In this document: positions 1 to 8,892 of the stretch, piece after piece
Position numbering within the stretch: position 1 is the first letter of the stretch
How the letters are laid out: every line of letters starts with the position of its first letter
Assembly: GCA_937896895.1 (NCBI GenBank)
Contig: CALBNV010000046.1
Coordinates: 41,958 to 105,957 of the forward strand
Length of the DNA: 64,000 nt
From: an uncultured Bacteroidales bacterium
GTDB lineage: Bacteria > Bacteroidota > Bacteroidia > Bacteroidales > F082
Direction of reading: 5' to 3'
Notes under the pieces: model-generated
The model's database searches: none
Told to the model about the DNA's origin: nothing
Seen by the model: only the letters and a program-made list of their open reading frames with translations
Program-made: the position numbers and the translations under genes

Positions 1-24
1 TGACGCACCTATCGAAAAAATAAG

Positions 25-32
25 TACCTTTG
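25..32 (+). promoter_or_regulatory. Bacteroidetes -7 element of the first operon
   Basis: TACCTTTG fits the Bacteroidetes TAnnTTTG consensus and lies 26 bases before the ATG at 58. The -33 region is too close to the window edge to judge. It probably drives the run of genes from 58 to 2034. Confidence 0.5.
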
Positions 33-57
33 CCGCACGAAAATAAATTTTGAAATC

Positions 58-672
58 ATGAATAAAAAACTCACAATCATCAACATTGCATTGGCATTAG
101 TTGCAGTTCTTTTGGCTTATTTAGTATTCGACAGCATCAGACAACCTGTGGCATTTGAAAACATACGCAGGGAAAGAGAAAGCGAAGTGATACAGAACCT
201 CAAAGACATCAGAAGCACACAGACCTTGTTCAAACAGACTTACAACAGATACACCGCCAATTTCGATTCACTCATCGAATACGTCAAGACAGGCGAGCTT
301 CCTGTTGTGAACATCATCCCGGATCCGGCAGATACGACATTCACAAAGACAATCAACGACACAGTAGATTTCGTGAAAGTCTCCGACTCGTTGTTCAAGA
401 ACAGAGTGAATTTCAATGTCAATGACCTCCGCTACATCCCGTTCTCAAACAAAGTCGAGTTTGAAATGAACGCCGGATACATCACGAGAGGTGGCCTGAA
501 AGTCGCCGTGTTCGAGGCGAAAGCACCTTACAAGTCATACCTCAACAACGAAGACAAGAAGTTCCGCCAGAGAGTGAACAACCTCAGAGCCGAGCAGGAA
601 GACTTGGACAAATACGCGGGCTTGAAGGTCGGTTCAATGGATGAGCCTTCATTAAACGGTAACTGGGAGTAA
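58..672 (+). CDS. hypothetical membrane-anchored protein, Bacteroidales core gene
   Basis: A 204-residue protein with one N-terminal transmembrane helix at about residues 8-27, followed by a charged stretch at about 35-60 that could form a coiled coil, and a soluble remainder. The helix is not followed by a clear cleavage site, so it is probably an anchored periplasmic protein (N-in). I do not recognise a named domain. The stop is 2 bases before the ATG of the DUF3822 gene, and rsmD follows that one with an overlap, so the three are almost certainly co-transcribed. Function unknown. Confidence 0.75.
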   Translation: MNKKLTIINIALALVAVLLAYLVFDSIRQPVAFENIRRERESEVIQNLKDIRSTQTLFKQTYNRYTANFDSLIEYVKTGELPVVNIIPDPADTTFTKTINDTVDFVKVSDSLFKNRVNFNVNDLRYIPFSNKVEFEMNAGYITRGGLKVAVFEAKAPYKSYLNNEDKKFRQRVNNLRAEQEDLDKYAGLKVGSMDEPSLNGNWE

Positions 673-673
673 C

Positions 674-1495
674 ATGTTTCCTGAATCAGGGACATTGAAT
701 AACTACGGGATAACCATCCAGCTTTCGTTGGATGGTTTTTCGTTTGTGATATATGACATTAACAATCATATATTTACAGACGCAGAGCGTGTCAGCACGC
801 CGATGCCTTCGTTAAGGGAAGCCATCACCGAGATACAAGAGAAACATATTTGTGACATCGCGGATTTCGCGAAGCTGACTGTGCTTTTCGACAACTGCGC
901 GAACACCTTTGTGCCGGCATCTGTCTTTCAAAATCAGGCGAAAGGCAGATACCTTGACTTTTTGGGCATCGGAGGCGAGGGCAGGACACCCGTCTCAGAC
1001 TTTGTCGGTACCATCGAGGCAAACAACGTGTTCGCCATTTCAAGCGAAGACGCCAAGACATTGACTGATATTCAGACAGATACGAGGTTTCATCATATCA
1101 CCAGCGTGTTAGTTTCGAGCGTTGTCAAAGACAACATCCACAAGAGCGGCGAGCCAGTCATTCATCTGAATGTGAAAAGTCCGAAGTTTGACATGATCGT
1201 GATAAAAGGCTCCAGCTTATTGTTTCACAACACATTCAGTTTCAAGACAAAAGAAGACTTCCTTTATTTCCTGCTTTTCAGCATCGACCAGCTTCACATC
1301 GACGCAGGCACGGTGCCGGTTTATTTCTCAGGCATGATAGAAGAGAAATCGCAGCTTGTGGAACTTGCTTCGAGATATATCAGAGACATCCGTTTCGTGA
1401 GACGCGACAACAGCATGGCATTCACCGAGGAGGTGGAAGAGACACCTTATTATTATAATTACACACTTTTCAATTCAACAACATGCGAATTATAA
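674..1495 (+). CDS. DUF3822 family protein
   Basis: 273 residues. Composition and position directly upstream of rsmD match the DUF3822 family of Bacteroidetes, whose predicted fold is actin/ASKHA-like but whose role is not established. No signal peptide or membrane segment is visible, so it is cytoplasmic. Its last 13 bases overlap the start of rsmD, which argues for translational coupling. The family assignment rests on recognition of the sequence and gene order, not on a search. Confidence 0.7.
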   Translation: MFPESGTLNNYGITIQLSLDGFSFVIYDINNHIFTDAERVSTPMPSLREAITEIQEKHICDIADFAKLTVLFDNCANTFVPASVFQNQAKGRYLDFLGIGGEGRTPVSDFVGTIEANNVFAISSEDAKTLTDIQTDTRFHHITSVLVSSVVKDNIHKSGEPVIHLNVKSPKFDMIVIKGSSLLFHNTFSFKTKEDFLYFLLFSIDQLHIDAGTVPVYFSGMIEEKSQLVELASRYIRDIRFVRRDNSMAFTEEVEETPYYYNYTLFNSTTCEL

Positions 1496-2034
1496 GAGGA
1501 AAACACCAGAGACGACAGATCGTGGCGCCCGACAACCTGCCGACGCGCCCGACGACCGACATGGCGAAGGAGAGCCTGTTCAACATCCTTGAGAACATGT
1601 TTTACTTTGAAGACGTGACGGCTCTCGACCTTTTCGCCGGCACAGGCAATATCTCCTACGAACTCGTGTCGAGAGGCTGCCCGCACGTCACCGCCGTCGA
1701 TGAAAACAACAACTGCGTGAAATTCATCAGAGAGACAGCCACGAAGCTGAATATGAATGAGTTGTCGGTCGTGAGGTCGGATGTCTTCCGGTTTCTGCCG
1801 ATGCATTCAGCGAAATATGACCTCATCTTCGCCGATCCGCCTTACGAGTGCCAGCATTACGACGAACTCGTTGACATCGTTTTCGAGAGGCAGCTTCTGA
1901 AAGAAGACGGCATCTTCGTCGTGGAGCACGACAGGACATTAGACTTCACCAAGCATCCTCATTTTCTCGACCACAGGAAATACGGCAAGGTGAATTTCAC
2001 GTTCTTTACGGCAGAACCATCTGAAAATGAATAA
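1483..2034 (+). CDS. rsmD: 16S rRNA (guanine(966)-N(2))-methyltransferase RsmD
   Basis: 183 residues, the normal length for RsmD. The N-terminal 'MRIIRGKHQRRQI' and 'RPTTDMAKESLFNIL' stretches are typical of the family. SAM motif I is 'LDLFAGTGNISYE' and the catalytic motif IV is 'DPPY'. The enzyme methylates N2 of G966 in 16S rRNA during 30S assembly, using SAM. The ATG lies inside the end of the DUF3822 gene. A 20-base gap separates it from the C69 peptidase gene. Confidence 0.93.
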   Translation: MRIIRGKHQRRQIVAPDNLPTRPTTDMAKESLFNILENMFYFEDVTALDLFAGTGNISYELVSRGCPHVTAVDENNNCVKFIRETATKLNMNELSVVRSDVFRFLPMHSAKYDLIFADPPYECQHYDELVDIVFERQLLKEDGIFVVEHDRTLDFTKHPHFLDHRKYGKVNFTFFTAEPSENE

Positions 2035-2054
2035 AATAACAAAAAATAACATCT

Positions 2055-3647
2055 ATGAAAACCACATTCAGAATTATCGTCACCTTATTGATATCAGCGG
2101 TGACATGGAGCTTGAAGGCTCAGACCATTGAAGTTGAGAACGATTTTGAGGGTGCGAACTGCACCAGCATCATGGTTGGGAAGGACGCCTCTACCGACGG
2201 TTCGGTCATGACCTCGCACACATGCGACAGCCGTTACCGCACATGGATGCGCTGGGAGGCCGCCGCCGACCACGAGAAAGGCGAGACAGTGCAGATTAAA
2301 AACGGCACGATGCACACCGCCGACCCGTACGACAGCCGCGGCATCGAGGTGAAAGGCGAGATTCCGCAGGCGGCGCACACCTACGCCTACCTCAACACAG
2401 CTTATCCATGCCTGAACGAGAAACAGTTAGCCATCGGCGAGACCACGTTCTCGGGGCCGGACACGCTCGTGAACAGCAACGGAATGTTCATGATAGAGGA
2501 GCTTGAGCGCATAGCCTTGCAGCGTTGCACCACAGCCCGCGACGCCATCCGTCTCATCGGCGAGCTCGTCAGGGAATACGGTTACGGCGACGGCGGCGAG
2601 GCCATCACCATCGCCGACACCAAAGAGGTGTGGCTCATGGAGATAATGGGTGAAGGCCCGAAGAAGGTTGGTGGCATCTGGGCGGCGCAGAGAGTGCCTG
2701 ACGGAGAGGTCGGCGTGTCGGCCAACATCCCGAGAATCAAGTACCTGGACAGAGATAACACCGAATATTTCATGTGTTCAGACAACATCGAGAAGGTGGC
2801 GAAGAAATACGGCCTCTGGGACGGCAAAGGTGAGTTCATCTGGTACAAGGCTTTCGGCAACGACTACTCGAACGGCAAGAACTTCCGCGAACGCGAATGG
2901 TTCATCCTCAACGAGTTGGCACCATCACTCGGATTAAGTCCGGACGCGGAAGACCTTCCCTTCTCGGTGAAGCCTGAGAAGAAAGTCGATGTGCGTGACG
3001 TGATGTCATTGCTTCGCAGCTATTATGAAGGCACCGACATGGATCTCACACGCAACCTGAAGATCGTCAACAGGAAAGGCGACACCATCGTCTCCCCGAC
3101 CGCCAACCCGTGGATGGGCGGCAACGAACAGAAAGTCTATAACATGCTGAAGCCAGGCACTATAGACTTCAAGCGTGGCATCGCGATGTCATGGTGTTCG
3201 TATTCATTCGTGGCGCAACTCCGCGGCTGGATGCCTGACGAGATCGGCGGCATCTGCTGGATCAGCGTTGAAAACCCAGGACAAAGCCCGAGGATTCCAG
3301 TCTATTGCGGCTCCACAAGGATGCCTGTCTGTTTCGACAGATGCGGCCACGACCATTTCGATGAGACCACGGCATTATGGCGTTACAGAAAAGCCAATAA
3401 GCTCGCACAGGTCAACTGGGGATATTGCAAAGACTTGATGTACAGAAACATAGCACGTTACGAAGAAAAGGCATTCACCGAGACCCCACAGCTTGAGAAG
3501 AGGGTTCAGGCGCTGCTCGATGAAGGCAAGAAAGAAGAGGCTCAGAGAGAACTGAACAGATACACCAGCGACTTCGAGGCCGCCACAGCGGAGACATGGA
3601 AGGAGATGGAGCACAGATTCTGGGAGAGTTTCTGGACGGGGTTCTGA
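2055..3647 (+). CDS. C69 family dipeptidase, secreted
   Basis: 530 residues with a signal peptide (about residues 1-22, ending '...SLKAQ'). The 'GANCTSIMVGKDASTDGS' stretch is the N-terminal nucleophile region of C69 dipeptidases; the candidate catalytic Cys is residue 36, which would become near-terminal after processing. The following 'MTSHTCDSRYRTW' is also family-typical. C69 enzymes (lactobacillal PepD type) cleave a broad range of dipeptides; secreted Bacteroidales members presumably process peptides in the periplasm. It is the last core gene before the island and is followed by a hairpin terminator at 3693-3720. Confidence 0.88.
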   Translation: MKTTFRIIVTLLISAVTWSLKAQTIEVENDFEGANCTSIMVGKDASTDGSVMTSHTCDSRYRTWMRWEAAADHEKGETVQIKNGTMHTADPYDSRGIEVKGEIPQAAHTYAYLNTAYPCLNEKQLAIGETTFSGPDTLVNSNGMFMIEELERIALQRCTTARDAIRLIGELVREYGYGDGGEAITIADTKEVWLMEIMGEGPKKVGGIWAAQRVPDGEVGVSANIPRIKYLDRDNTEYFMCSDNIEKVAKKYGLWDGKGEFIWYKAFGNDYSNGKNFREREWFILNELAPSLGLSPDAEDLPFSVKPEKKVDVRDVMSLLRSYYEGTDMDLTRNLKIVNRKGDTIVSPTANPWMGGNEQKVYNMLKPGTIDFKRGIAMSWCSYSFVAQLRGWMPDEIGGICWISVENPGQSPRIPVYCGSTRMPVCFDRCGHDHFDETTALWRYRKANKLAQVNWGYCKDLMYRNIARYEEKAFTETPQLEKRVQALLDEGKKEEAQRELNRYTSDFEAATAETWKEMEHRFWESFWTGF

Positions 3648-3649
3648 TT

Positions 3650-3712
3650 CGAGAGTGGAGTTTTGAGAGTTAAGAGTGGAGTTTTGAGAGTTAAGAGTGG
3701 AGTTATTTCCAC
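3650..3712 (+). repeat. tandem GAGTGGAGTTTTGAGAGT-type repeat
   Basis: The unit GAGTGGAGTTTTGAGAGTTAA occurs almost exactly twice, and its start a third time, just after the C69 peptidase stop. The same unit reappears at 63885-63913 near the other end of the window, where inverted copies also occur. It looks like a dispersed intergenic repeat of this genome. Confidence 0.7.
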
Positions 3713-3722
3713 TCTTTTTTTG
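3693..3722 (+). terminator. rho-independent terminator after the C69 peptidase
   Basis: AAGAGTGGA pairs with TCCACTCTT across a 6-base loop and is followed by a T run. The stem is made from the last copy of the tandem repeat. Confidence 0.75.
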
Positions 3723-3742
3723 TTTAAATGCAACAAAAAGAA

Positions 3743-3781
3743 AAACGCCAACTCATTAAGAGTCAGCGTTTTCTGTGGTAC
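3743..3781 (-). repeat. left island end: displaced tRNA-Phe 3' end with terminator (attL candidate)
   Basis: Read on the minus strand this is GTACCACAGAAAACGC, then GACTCTTAATGAGTT, then GGCGTT and a T run. That is the same plan as the sequence after the intact tRNA-Phe at 54092-54132 (GTACCAC, a short spacer, a hairpin with TCTTAATGAGTT, T run). The shared exact core next to the hairpin is GTGGTAC (plus strand 3775-3781 and 54126-54132). I take this as the original chromosomal tRNA end, with the right copy brought in by the element. The two copies differ at several positions, so the assignment is not certain. Confidence 0.5.
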
Positions 3782-3930
3782 TAAAGGTACCACTTCACCT
3801 AAAATCCCTCTCTTTCTCACACCCCTTGTAAACCAAGCCTAAATCCCAATATTTAAAGGCATTTGCAAAGATTTATTTAACCAATCGCCCTTGTAAATTT
3901 TTGCATCAAATTTTAAAACTTTTTAAAAAT

Positions 3931-3958
3931 GTTGACAAAAATAAAGATTTTTGTCAAC
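3931..3958. repeat. perfect inverted repeat GTTGACAAAAAT, candidate integrase arm site or operator
   Basis: GTTGACAAAAAT at 3931-3942 and its exact complement at 3947-3958 flank a 4-base centre. The palindrome overlaps the -33 region of the integrase promoter. The same 12-mer occurs at the right island end (54071-54082). It could bind the integrase or a repressor of its own gene. Confidence 0.6.
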
Positions 3959-3975
3959 CGAATTATTTTTCTTCG

Positions 3976-3983
3976 TATCTTTG
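3976..3983 (+). promoter_or_regulatory. integrase promoter -7 element
   Basis: TATCTTTG matches TAnnTTTG and lies 12 bases before the integrase ATG; a TTTG about 22 bases upstream could serve as -33 and lies inside the inverted repeat at 3931-3958, so occupancy of that site would be expected to affect transcription. Confidence 0.55.
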
Positions 3984-3995
3984 TATTGTTAAAAA

Positions 3996-5321
3996 TTGTT
4001 TACGATGAAAATTACAAAGTCACTATCAGACAAAACAAAGGCTGGCGGCATGTCAGAAGTATTGCTCCGCTTCGTCGGAGGCAGAGGTATGGTTTTGCGA
4101 GTCAAATCAGGAATATTTGTCAAACCATCCGACTGGTCAGATCGCACTGAAACAAAACCTGCCGGATTAAAAACCATTTCAAAAACAGCCAAGCTGAGCG
4201 AGCAGCAGCGACTGAAAGAAGCAGCCGAGAAATTGGCAAATCTCGAGAACGCCATCTCCGCAGCATTCGTGTCAACACCCAAAGACAAAATCGACAAAGA
4301 ATGGCTTGAAAAAGTCATCCACGATTTCCATTTTCCACCAGTTCCAGAAGATCAAAAGAAAAAAACAAAAAATTTGAAATTCTTCGAAGTCTTCGATCTG
4401 TTTCTTGACAAACAAGGACAAGCCACCGAAACCCCTGTTATCAAAACCGCAAGGAAAAAGCCCAGGGAGTTCAAAAAAGGAACTATCTTTAAGTTTAAAG
4501 CTTTAAAAAAGCACCTGCAGGATTACGACAGTAAGATGACTTTTGAAAGTCTAAACTTCGAAAAACTGCAAGGCTTTGTCGATTATGAAATCAACGATAT
4601 GAATCTGATTAACAGCACCGTCGAGAAACGTTTTTCTTATCTAAACTGGTTTCTGAATTGGGCATCCGAATGGGGATATAACACTAACATGGCATACAGC
4701 AATTTCCCATTAAACTTGGAAGTTCCAGAAAGCGATGTCGTTTATTTGGATGAGAATGAACTTAAAGCTGTAAGAAATCATGATTTCAGCAACAATCCAA
4801 GTCTCGACCGTGTTCGCGATGTATTCGTGTTCTGCTGCTATAGCGGTTTGAGATATTCCGATGTAGAAAATCTGAAACGCAGCAACATCCGCAACAATAA
4901 AATGTATATAACCACAATCAAGACATCAGACCGACTGGAAATTGATTTAAATGATATTACCCGTTCTATTCTTGATAAATATAAAAATTGCCAATTTAAA
5001 GACAACAAAGCCCTCCCGGTTATCAGCAATCAGAAAATGAATGATGCCTTGGAAAAGATGGCAATCGCCTGTAAAATCGACACACCTATTGAAAAAACCA
5101 TTTTCAAAGGCAACGAGCGCATCTCAATAACAGTACCCAAATACGAACTTGTGAGAACACACACCGCACGTCGTACATTTGTCTGTACCGCAATTCGTTT
5201 AGGCATAAGCCCAACCATCATAATGAAGTTTACAGGTCACAAAGATTATGATACTATGAAGAAATATATAGGTGCTATGGATAAAGAAAAATCTGAAGCT
5301 ATGAAACTGTTTAACGACTAA
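3996..5321 (+). CDS. tyrosine recombinase (site-specific integrase) of the island
   Basis: 441 residues, the usual length for Bacteroidetes integrases with an Arm-DNA-binding domain (about 1-110), a SAM-like core-binding domain (about 115-225) and a catalytic domain. Catalytic residues are visible: R286 in 'YSGLRYSDVENL', H389-x-x-R392 in 'HTARRTF', a His in 'FTGHKDYD' and the nucleophile Y424 in 'MKKYIG'. It should integrate and excise the element, most likely at tRNA-Phe 50 kb away. The ATG at 3996 follows a clear promoter. It is the first gene at the left end, as is usual for such islands. Confidence 0.93.
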   Translation: MFTMKITKSLSDKTKAGGMSEVLLRFVGGRGMVLRVKSGIFVKPSDWSDRTETKPAGLKTISKTAKLSEQQRLKEAAEKLANLENAISAAFVSTPKDKIDKEWLEKVIHDFHFPPVPEDQKKKTKNLKFFEVFDLFLDKQGQATETPVIKTARKKPREFKKGTIFKFKALKKHLQDYDSKMTFESLNFEKLQGFVDYEINDMNLINSTVEKRFSYLNWFLNWASEWGYNTNMAYSNFPLNLEVPESDVVYLDENELKAVRNHDFSNNPSLDRVRDVFVFCCYSGLRYSDVENLKRSNIRNNKMYITTIKTSDRLEIDLNDITRSILDKYKNCQFKDNKALPVISNQKMNDALEKMAIACKIDTPIEKTIFKGNERISITVPKYELVRTHTARRTFVCTAIRLGISPTIIMKFTGHKDYDTMKKYIGAMDKEKSEAMKLFND

Positions 5322-5337
5322 CTAATCATTTAATAAC

Positions 5338-5748
5338 ATGAAACACTCTCTCTTCTATCAATCATTCACGCTCAACTACGAATCGGATCATGAGCCGATA
5401 TATAAAAAATAATCGGCTCTAAATCCCTTCGCTTTGAGTTCACTCACGATCAGGAACAAATACTGGCCGACATTTATTACTCCAAGAACGTAAAAAACCA
5501 GCTACAACATCTCGCTCAACGAGTTCAAAGTCTTGGCAGAGCACGCCGACTTTTCCATCCTCAGGAAATGGAACAATAAAAAAGGTTCCTACGAACTTTC
5601 CAACAAACTATGTAATCTGGTCTATGAAATCCATCTTCAAATTGGAACCGCCAATAATTTAAACAATTGGATTCATATCGTCGCTACCAACCTCGACCAT
5701 GATTACGATTATATAAAAGGTGCTGCACATAAATACAAAAAAGCGTAG
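5338..5748 (+). pseudogene. small island gene of unknown function, broken by two opposite frameshifts
   Basis: An ATG at 5338 starts a peptide that stops at 5410-5412, but coding-like sequence continues in the next frame ('RFEFTHDQEQILADIYYSK', about 5430-5490) and then returns to the first frame ('YNISLNEFKVLAEHADFS' onward to 5748). Both shifts fall in runs of six A (about 5404-5409 and 5491-5497); one base more in the first and one less in the second would give one continuous protein of about 136 residues. I do not recognise the family. It lies where islands of this type often carry accessory or control genes. Confidence 0.55.
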
Positions 5749-5882
5749 AATCTAAAAACTTGGGTAACCATTCAGGTAACTATTTTGCATGGTTACGAAA
5801 TGTTATATTATTGATTATCAATTATAAAAATTTTTCATTCGGTAACCAAAATCGCTCTTGACATGTAACCACTTCCCAAAGC

Positions 5883-5890
5883 TAAATTTG
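5883..5890 (+). promoter_or_regulatory. -7 element before the excisionase-like genes
   Basis: TAAATTTG matches TAnnTTTG and lies 33 bases before the ATG at 5924, suggesting a transcript that runs through the two HTH genes and the VirE_N/DUF3987 pair (5924-8812). Confidence 0.5.
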
Positions 5891-5923
5891 CAATACCGGC
5901 ACAAACAATTAAAATTTAGCAAA

Positions 5924-6245
5924 ATGAAAAACATCAATTTAATAGAAGTGGCCAAAGAGCATCCGGGCATGATTGTAAGCATCAGCGTTGGTGATTTGGT
6001 CAAAGCGAACAAAGAGCTTCTCGACATCACCGGTCCGAGACCTTGAAAAACAACTGTCTGAGGCAAACCAGGAAACTTATCCAAGTGCCGACAAAGGAGC
6101 CGAAATGCTTGGTGTCGACCGCTCCACCCTCTGGCGTTGGGAAAAATCAGAGTATCTTGTCCCTATCCATTTCGGTGGTAAAGTCCGTTACAGGATGAGC
6201 GACATTAACAATATCATTAACCAGCAAAAATCGGAGGAGCAATGA
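5924..6245 (+). pseudogene. helix-turn-helix DNA-binding protein (excisionase type), frameshifted
   Basis: The N-terminal half ('MKNINLIEVAKEHPGMIVSI...KELLDITGPR') ends at a stop at 6044-6046, while the C-terminal half continues one frame over ('DLEKQLSEANQETYPSADKG', then the HTH 'AEMLGVDRSTLWRWEKSEYL' and 'GGKVRYRMSDI'). Together they match the usual layout of Bacteroides mobile-element HTH proteins of about 105 residues, so a single-base change near 6034-6045 has split one gene. The C-terminal HTH of the MerR/excisionase (HTH_17) type would bind DNA to control excision or replication genes. The stop overlaps the ATG of the next gene. Confidence 0.65.
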
Positions 6246-6487
6246 ACGACTTAGATAAAAAACAGGTGGCCAAGACACCTCTCGAAGACTGGATCGATAA
6301 CTATACTGTCATCCATATGCTGCACATCAGCGCACGCACACTTCAGACGCTCCGCACCAACAACACTCTTCCTTATTCTAGGATTAACAATAAAATCTAT
6401 TATCGCCGTCAGGATCTGCAACAAGTCCTTGCCGACAATTATGTACCATCCGCAATCGATTTCACCCATGAAAACATCATCAAATAA
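6242..6487 (+). CDS. small helix-turn-helix protein (excisionase/HTH_17 type)
   Basis: 81 residues. The segment 'WIDNYTVIHMLHISARTLQTLRTNNTLPYSRINNKIYYRRQDL' has the HTH plus wing layout of HTH_17 proteins found beside integrases in Bacteroidetes elements. The ATG overlaps the stop of the preceding HTH gene (ATGA), and its end overlaps the start of the VirE_N gene by 20 bases. It probably acts as recombination directionality factor or as a regulator of the replication genes downstream. Confidence 0.75.
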   Translation: MNDLDKKQVAKTPLEDWIDNYTVIHMLHISARTLQTLRTNNTLPYSRINNKIYYRRQDLQQVLADNYVPSAIDFTHENIIK

Positions 6488-7022
6488 AACAGCTCTGTTC
6501 TCATTCTTTCCAGCACCCATCAAAAACACCATCCCTATGTTGAAAATGACTTTGGCCGATGCCTACGAATACATCACAGGTCCCACAGCTATCAGTCGCA
6601 CCCATGAGCTCCGCTCCAAGACCGACATCAAAGAAGCTCGCAAGTTTAAATCCGAAAAATTTGATTACTGCACCTTTTCCGGCATCTTCTCCAAACGTTC
6701 CGACCATGCCCTGGCGCATCACTCAGGCCTTCTCTACCTCGATTTCGACCACCTGAAGAACCTCGAAGAAGTTCGCCAATGGCTATTAAACGATGACTAC
6801 TTTGAAACACAACTACTTTTCCGCTCGCCTTCCGGCGACGGCCTCAAATGGATTATCAACATTGATATTTCACAAACCACCCACGCCGACTACTTCCGAG
6901 CCGTTGCCAACTACCTCAAGCAGACCTACAACATCGATGTCGACCAATCCGGCAAAGACATCTCTCGCGCCTGCTTCCTCCCTTATGATCCAGATTGTTT
7001 CATCAATCCTAAAAACCTCTAA
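6468..7022 (+). CDS. VirE N-terminal domain protein (BT4734/BF3469 family), primase-like module
   Basis: 184 residues from the ATG at 6468. 'SGLLYLDFDHLKNLEEVRQWLL', 'LLFRSPSGDGLKWIINID' and 'DISRACFLPYDPDCF' are characteristic of the VirE_N/BT4734 domain, an archaeo-eukaryotic primase-like module of Bacteroidetes mobile elements. In many elements this domain is fused to a DUF3987 helicase-like protein; here that partner is the next gene, 2 bases downstream. The pair likely starts replication of the excised element. The start overlaps the end of the HTH gene. Confidence 0.85.
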   Translation: MKTSSNKTALFSFFPAPIKNTIPMLKMTLADAYEYITGPTAISRTHELRSKTDIKEARKFKSEKFDYCTFSGIFSKRSDHALAHHSGLLYLDFDHLKNLEEVRQWLLNDDYFETQLLFRSPSGDGLKWIINIDISQTTHADYFRAVANYLKQTYNIDVDQSGKDISRACFLPYDPDCFINPKNL

Positions 7023-7024
7023 CC

Positions 7025-8812
7025 ATGAAAAAAGATTTTGATCCTTCCGAATGGCTAGAAAAGAATAACCAAGTCGCGTCAGCCCCCGAGAGCTCCCAGT
7101 TCTCGGAGGGCTCCGCCCCTATTCGTCCTATCAGCCCTATTCGTCCTATTAAAACCTTGGAAGATGAAATCGATCAGCTTGTCTGCTCTGTCGAAAGTGC
7201 TTCAGCTGACATCGCTCCCGATTACGCCTCCTGGCGTGATCTCGGCTTCGCCCTCACGGATGCTTTAGGCGAATCCGGTAGAAGCTATTTTCATAGATTG
7301 AGCAGATTCTACACCGGCTACGATGAGCGTGAAGCCGACAAGCAATTCACTGCCTGTCTGCGTTCTCACGGCAGTGGCATCACAATAAATACTTTATTTC
7401 ACTTGGCGAAGCAAAGTGGAATAAAACTCGTTCGTAATTCCGTTAAACCGTATAACGTTAAAGAAAGAATTTCTCCAAATTCCTCCCCGGAGGAATTGGA
7501 GGAATCTCCCATGCCAACTTTCTCTCAAGATATCTATTGCCTCCTCCCCGATTTCCTAACACAAATCATCAACAAAGCCAAATCATTTGAAGATGCCGAC
7601 CTTCTCCTATTAGGCTCCCTCACTGCCATTTCCGCCTGCCTTCCCAACATCTCTGGCAACTACGCTGAGCGCGAAGTGTTTCCTAATTTGTTCCTTTTTG
7701 TTGCGGCACAAGCATCAGCCGGCAAAGGCCGACTTACCCTTTGCCGCCATCTTATCAAACCAATTCACGACAGTCTTAAGAAAAACTATGCTGCCGAGAT
7801 GGAAGAATATCGCCACCTTCAGAACGAATATGTCCAGGATAAAAAGAACCGTGAGCCACCTGTCGAACCGCCTATTAAAACCTTACTGATTCCTGCCAAT
7901 AGTAGTGCAACATCCGTTTACCAAGTGTTAAACGACAACGGTGGAGTTGGTCTTATCTTTGAAACCGAAGGCGACACCTTGGCCAACTCTTTTAAATCAG
8001 ATTATGGAAATTTTTCTGACGGATTTCGCAAAGCTTTCCATCATGAAATGATATCCTACACTCGCCGTAAAGACCGTGAATTTGTCGAGCTTACCAAGCC
8101 TCGTCTTTCAGCTATGCTTTCAGGCACTCCTAAGCAAATATTATCCTTGATTCCTGATGCCGAAAACGGCCTCTTCAGCCGTTTCATCTTCTACAACATG
8201 AATCTCAGATTGGAATGGCGCGATGTGTTCTCACAATCCACCGACACCCTCGACGACTATTTCATTCGTCTAGGTTTTCAGTTCTTTGAGTTCTACCAAA
8301 AGCTTCAGCAAGCCGATCCTATTCGCTTCTCGCTTTCCGCTTCGCAGCAGGCTCAGTTCAACCAGTTCTTTGGTGATGTCCAGCTCGAATATGCCAACCT
8401 CTTCGGCACCGATATCATAGCCTCAGTCCGTCGCCTCGGTCTCATTTCATTTCGCCTCGCCATGATTCTCACTGCGCTCCGCTTGATGGACGGTAAAGAC
8501 ATTGCTCCTGTAGTTGTCTGCGACGACATCGATTTCAACAATGTCCTCTGTATGGCTCGCGTCCTCATTCAGCACGCCGCCCATGTTTTCGCCAAACTTC
8601 CAGCCACCGAGCCCGACACATCCAAATCCAACACCACTGTCCTATTCCAAAAGTTTTTCGATCTCCTTCCGTCCGAGTTCAACCGCTCCACCTATCTTTC
8701 AGTAGCTGAGCGTCTCCATATCTCTCCCAAAACAGCTGAAAAATACCTTCGCAAACTGTGCACCTCTGGCCAAATCCAGCACTTAGCATACGGTCAATAC
8801 AACAAAACTTAA
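7025..8812 (+). CDS. DUF3987 helicase/primase-associated protein of the island replication module
   Basis: 595 residues. After a linker with repeated 'IRPI' motifs (about 35-50), residues about 50-140 resemble the small PriCT-like domain ('SWRDLGFALTDALGE...ADKQFTACLRS'). The rest is DUF3987, with a P-loop-like 'FVAAQASAGKGRLTLCRHL' and the family-typical 'PANSSATSVYQVLNDNGG...FETEGDTLANSF' region. DUF3987 proteins are predicted superfamily 3-like ATPases partnering VirE_N. A C-terminal winged helix is likely ('LHISPKTAEKYLRKLCTSGQI'). Ends the replication operon. Confidence 0.85.
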   Translation: MKKDFDPSEWLEKNNQVASAPESSQFSEGSAPIRPISPIRPIKTLEDEIDQLVCSVESASADIAPDYASWRDLGFALTDALGESGRSYFHRLSRFYTGYDEREADKQFTACLRSHGSGITINTLFHLAKQSGIKLVRNSVKPYNVKERISPNSSPEELEESPMPTFSQDIYCLLPDFLTQIINKAKSFEDADLLLLGSLTAISACLPNISGNYAEREVFPNLFLFVAAQASAGKGRLTLCRHLIKPIHDSLKKNYAAEMEEYRHLQNEYVQDKKNREPPVEPPIKTLLIPANSSATSVYQVLNDNGGVGLIFETEGDTLANSFKSDYGNFSDGFRKAFHHEMISYTRRKDREFVELTKPRLSAMLSGTPKQILSLIPDAENGLFSRFIFYNMNLRLEWRDVFSQSTDTLDDYFIRLGFQFFEFYQKLQQADPIRFSLSASQQAQFNQFFGDVQLEYANLFGTDIIASVRRLGLISFRLAMILTALRLMDGKDIAPVVVCDDIDFNNVLCMARVLIQHAAHVFAKLPATEPDTSKSNTTVLFQKFFDLLPSEFNRSTYLSVAERLHISPKTAEKYLRKLCTSGQIQHLAYGQYNKT

Positions 8813-8868
8813 ATTCATATCGTCTAATTTTTTATTTCTCACCTATACCCTCAATCCACATTTTTGTT

Positions 8869-8876
8869 TAATTTTG
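8869..8876 (+). promoter_or_regulatory. -7 element before the AlbA_2 gene
   Basis: TAATTTTG matches TAnnTTTG and lies only 16 bases before the ATG at 8893, giving a short leader. The gene therefore appears to be transcribed independently of the replication operon. Confidence 0.5.
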
Positions 8877-8892
8877 CAAAAATCTTTATCTC

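Noticed and set aside
3929..4150. Plus-strand frame overlapping the start of the integrase gene
   Set aside because: It is out of frame with the integrase, which has all catalytic residues and a matching promoter.
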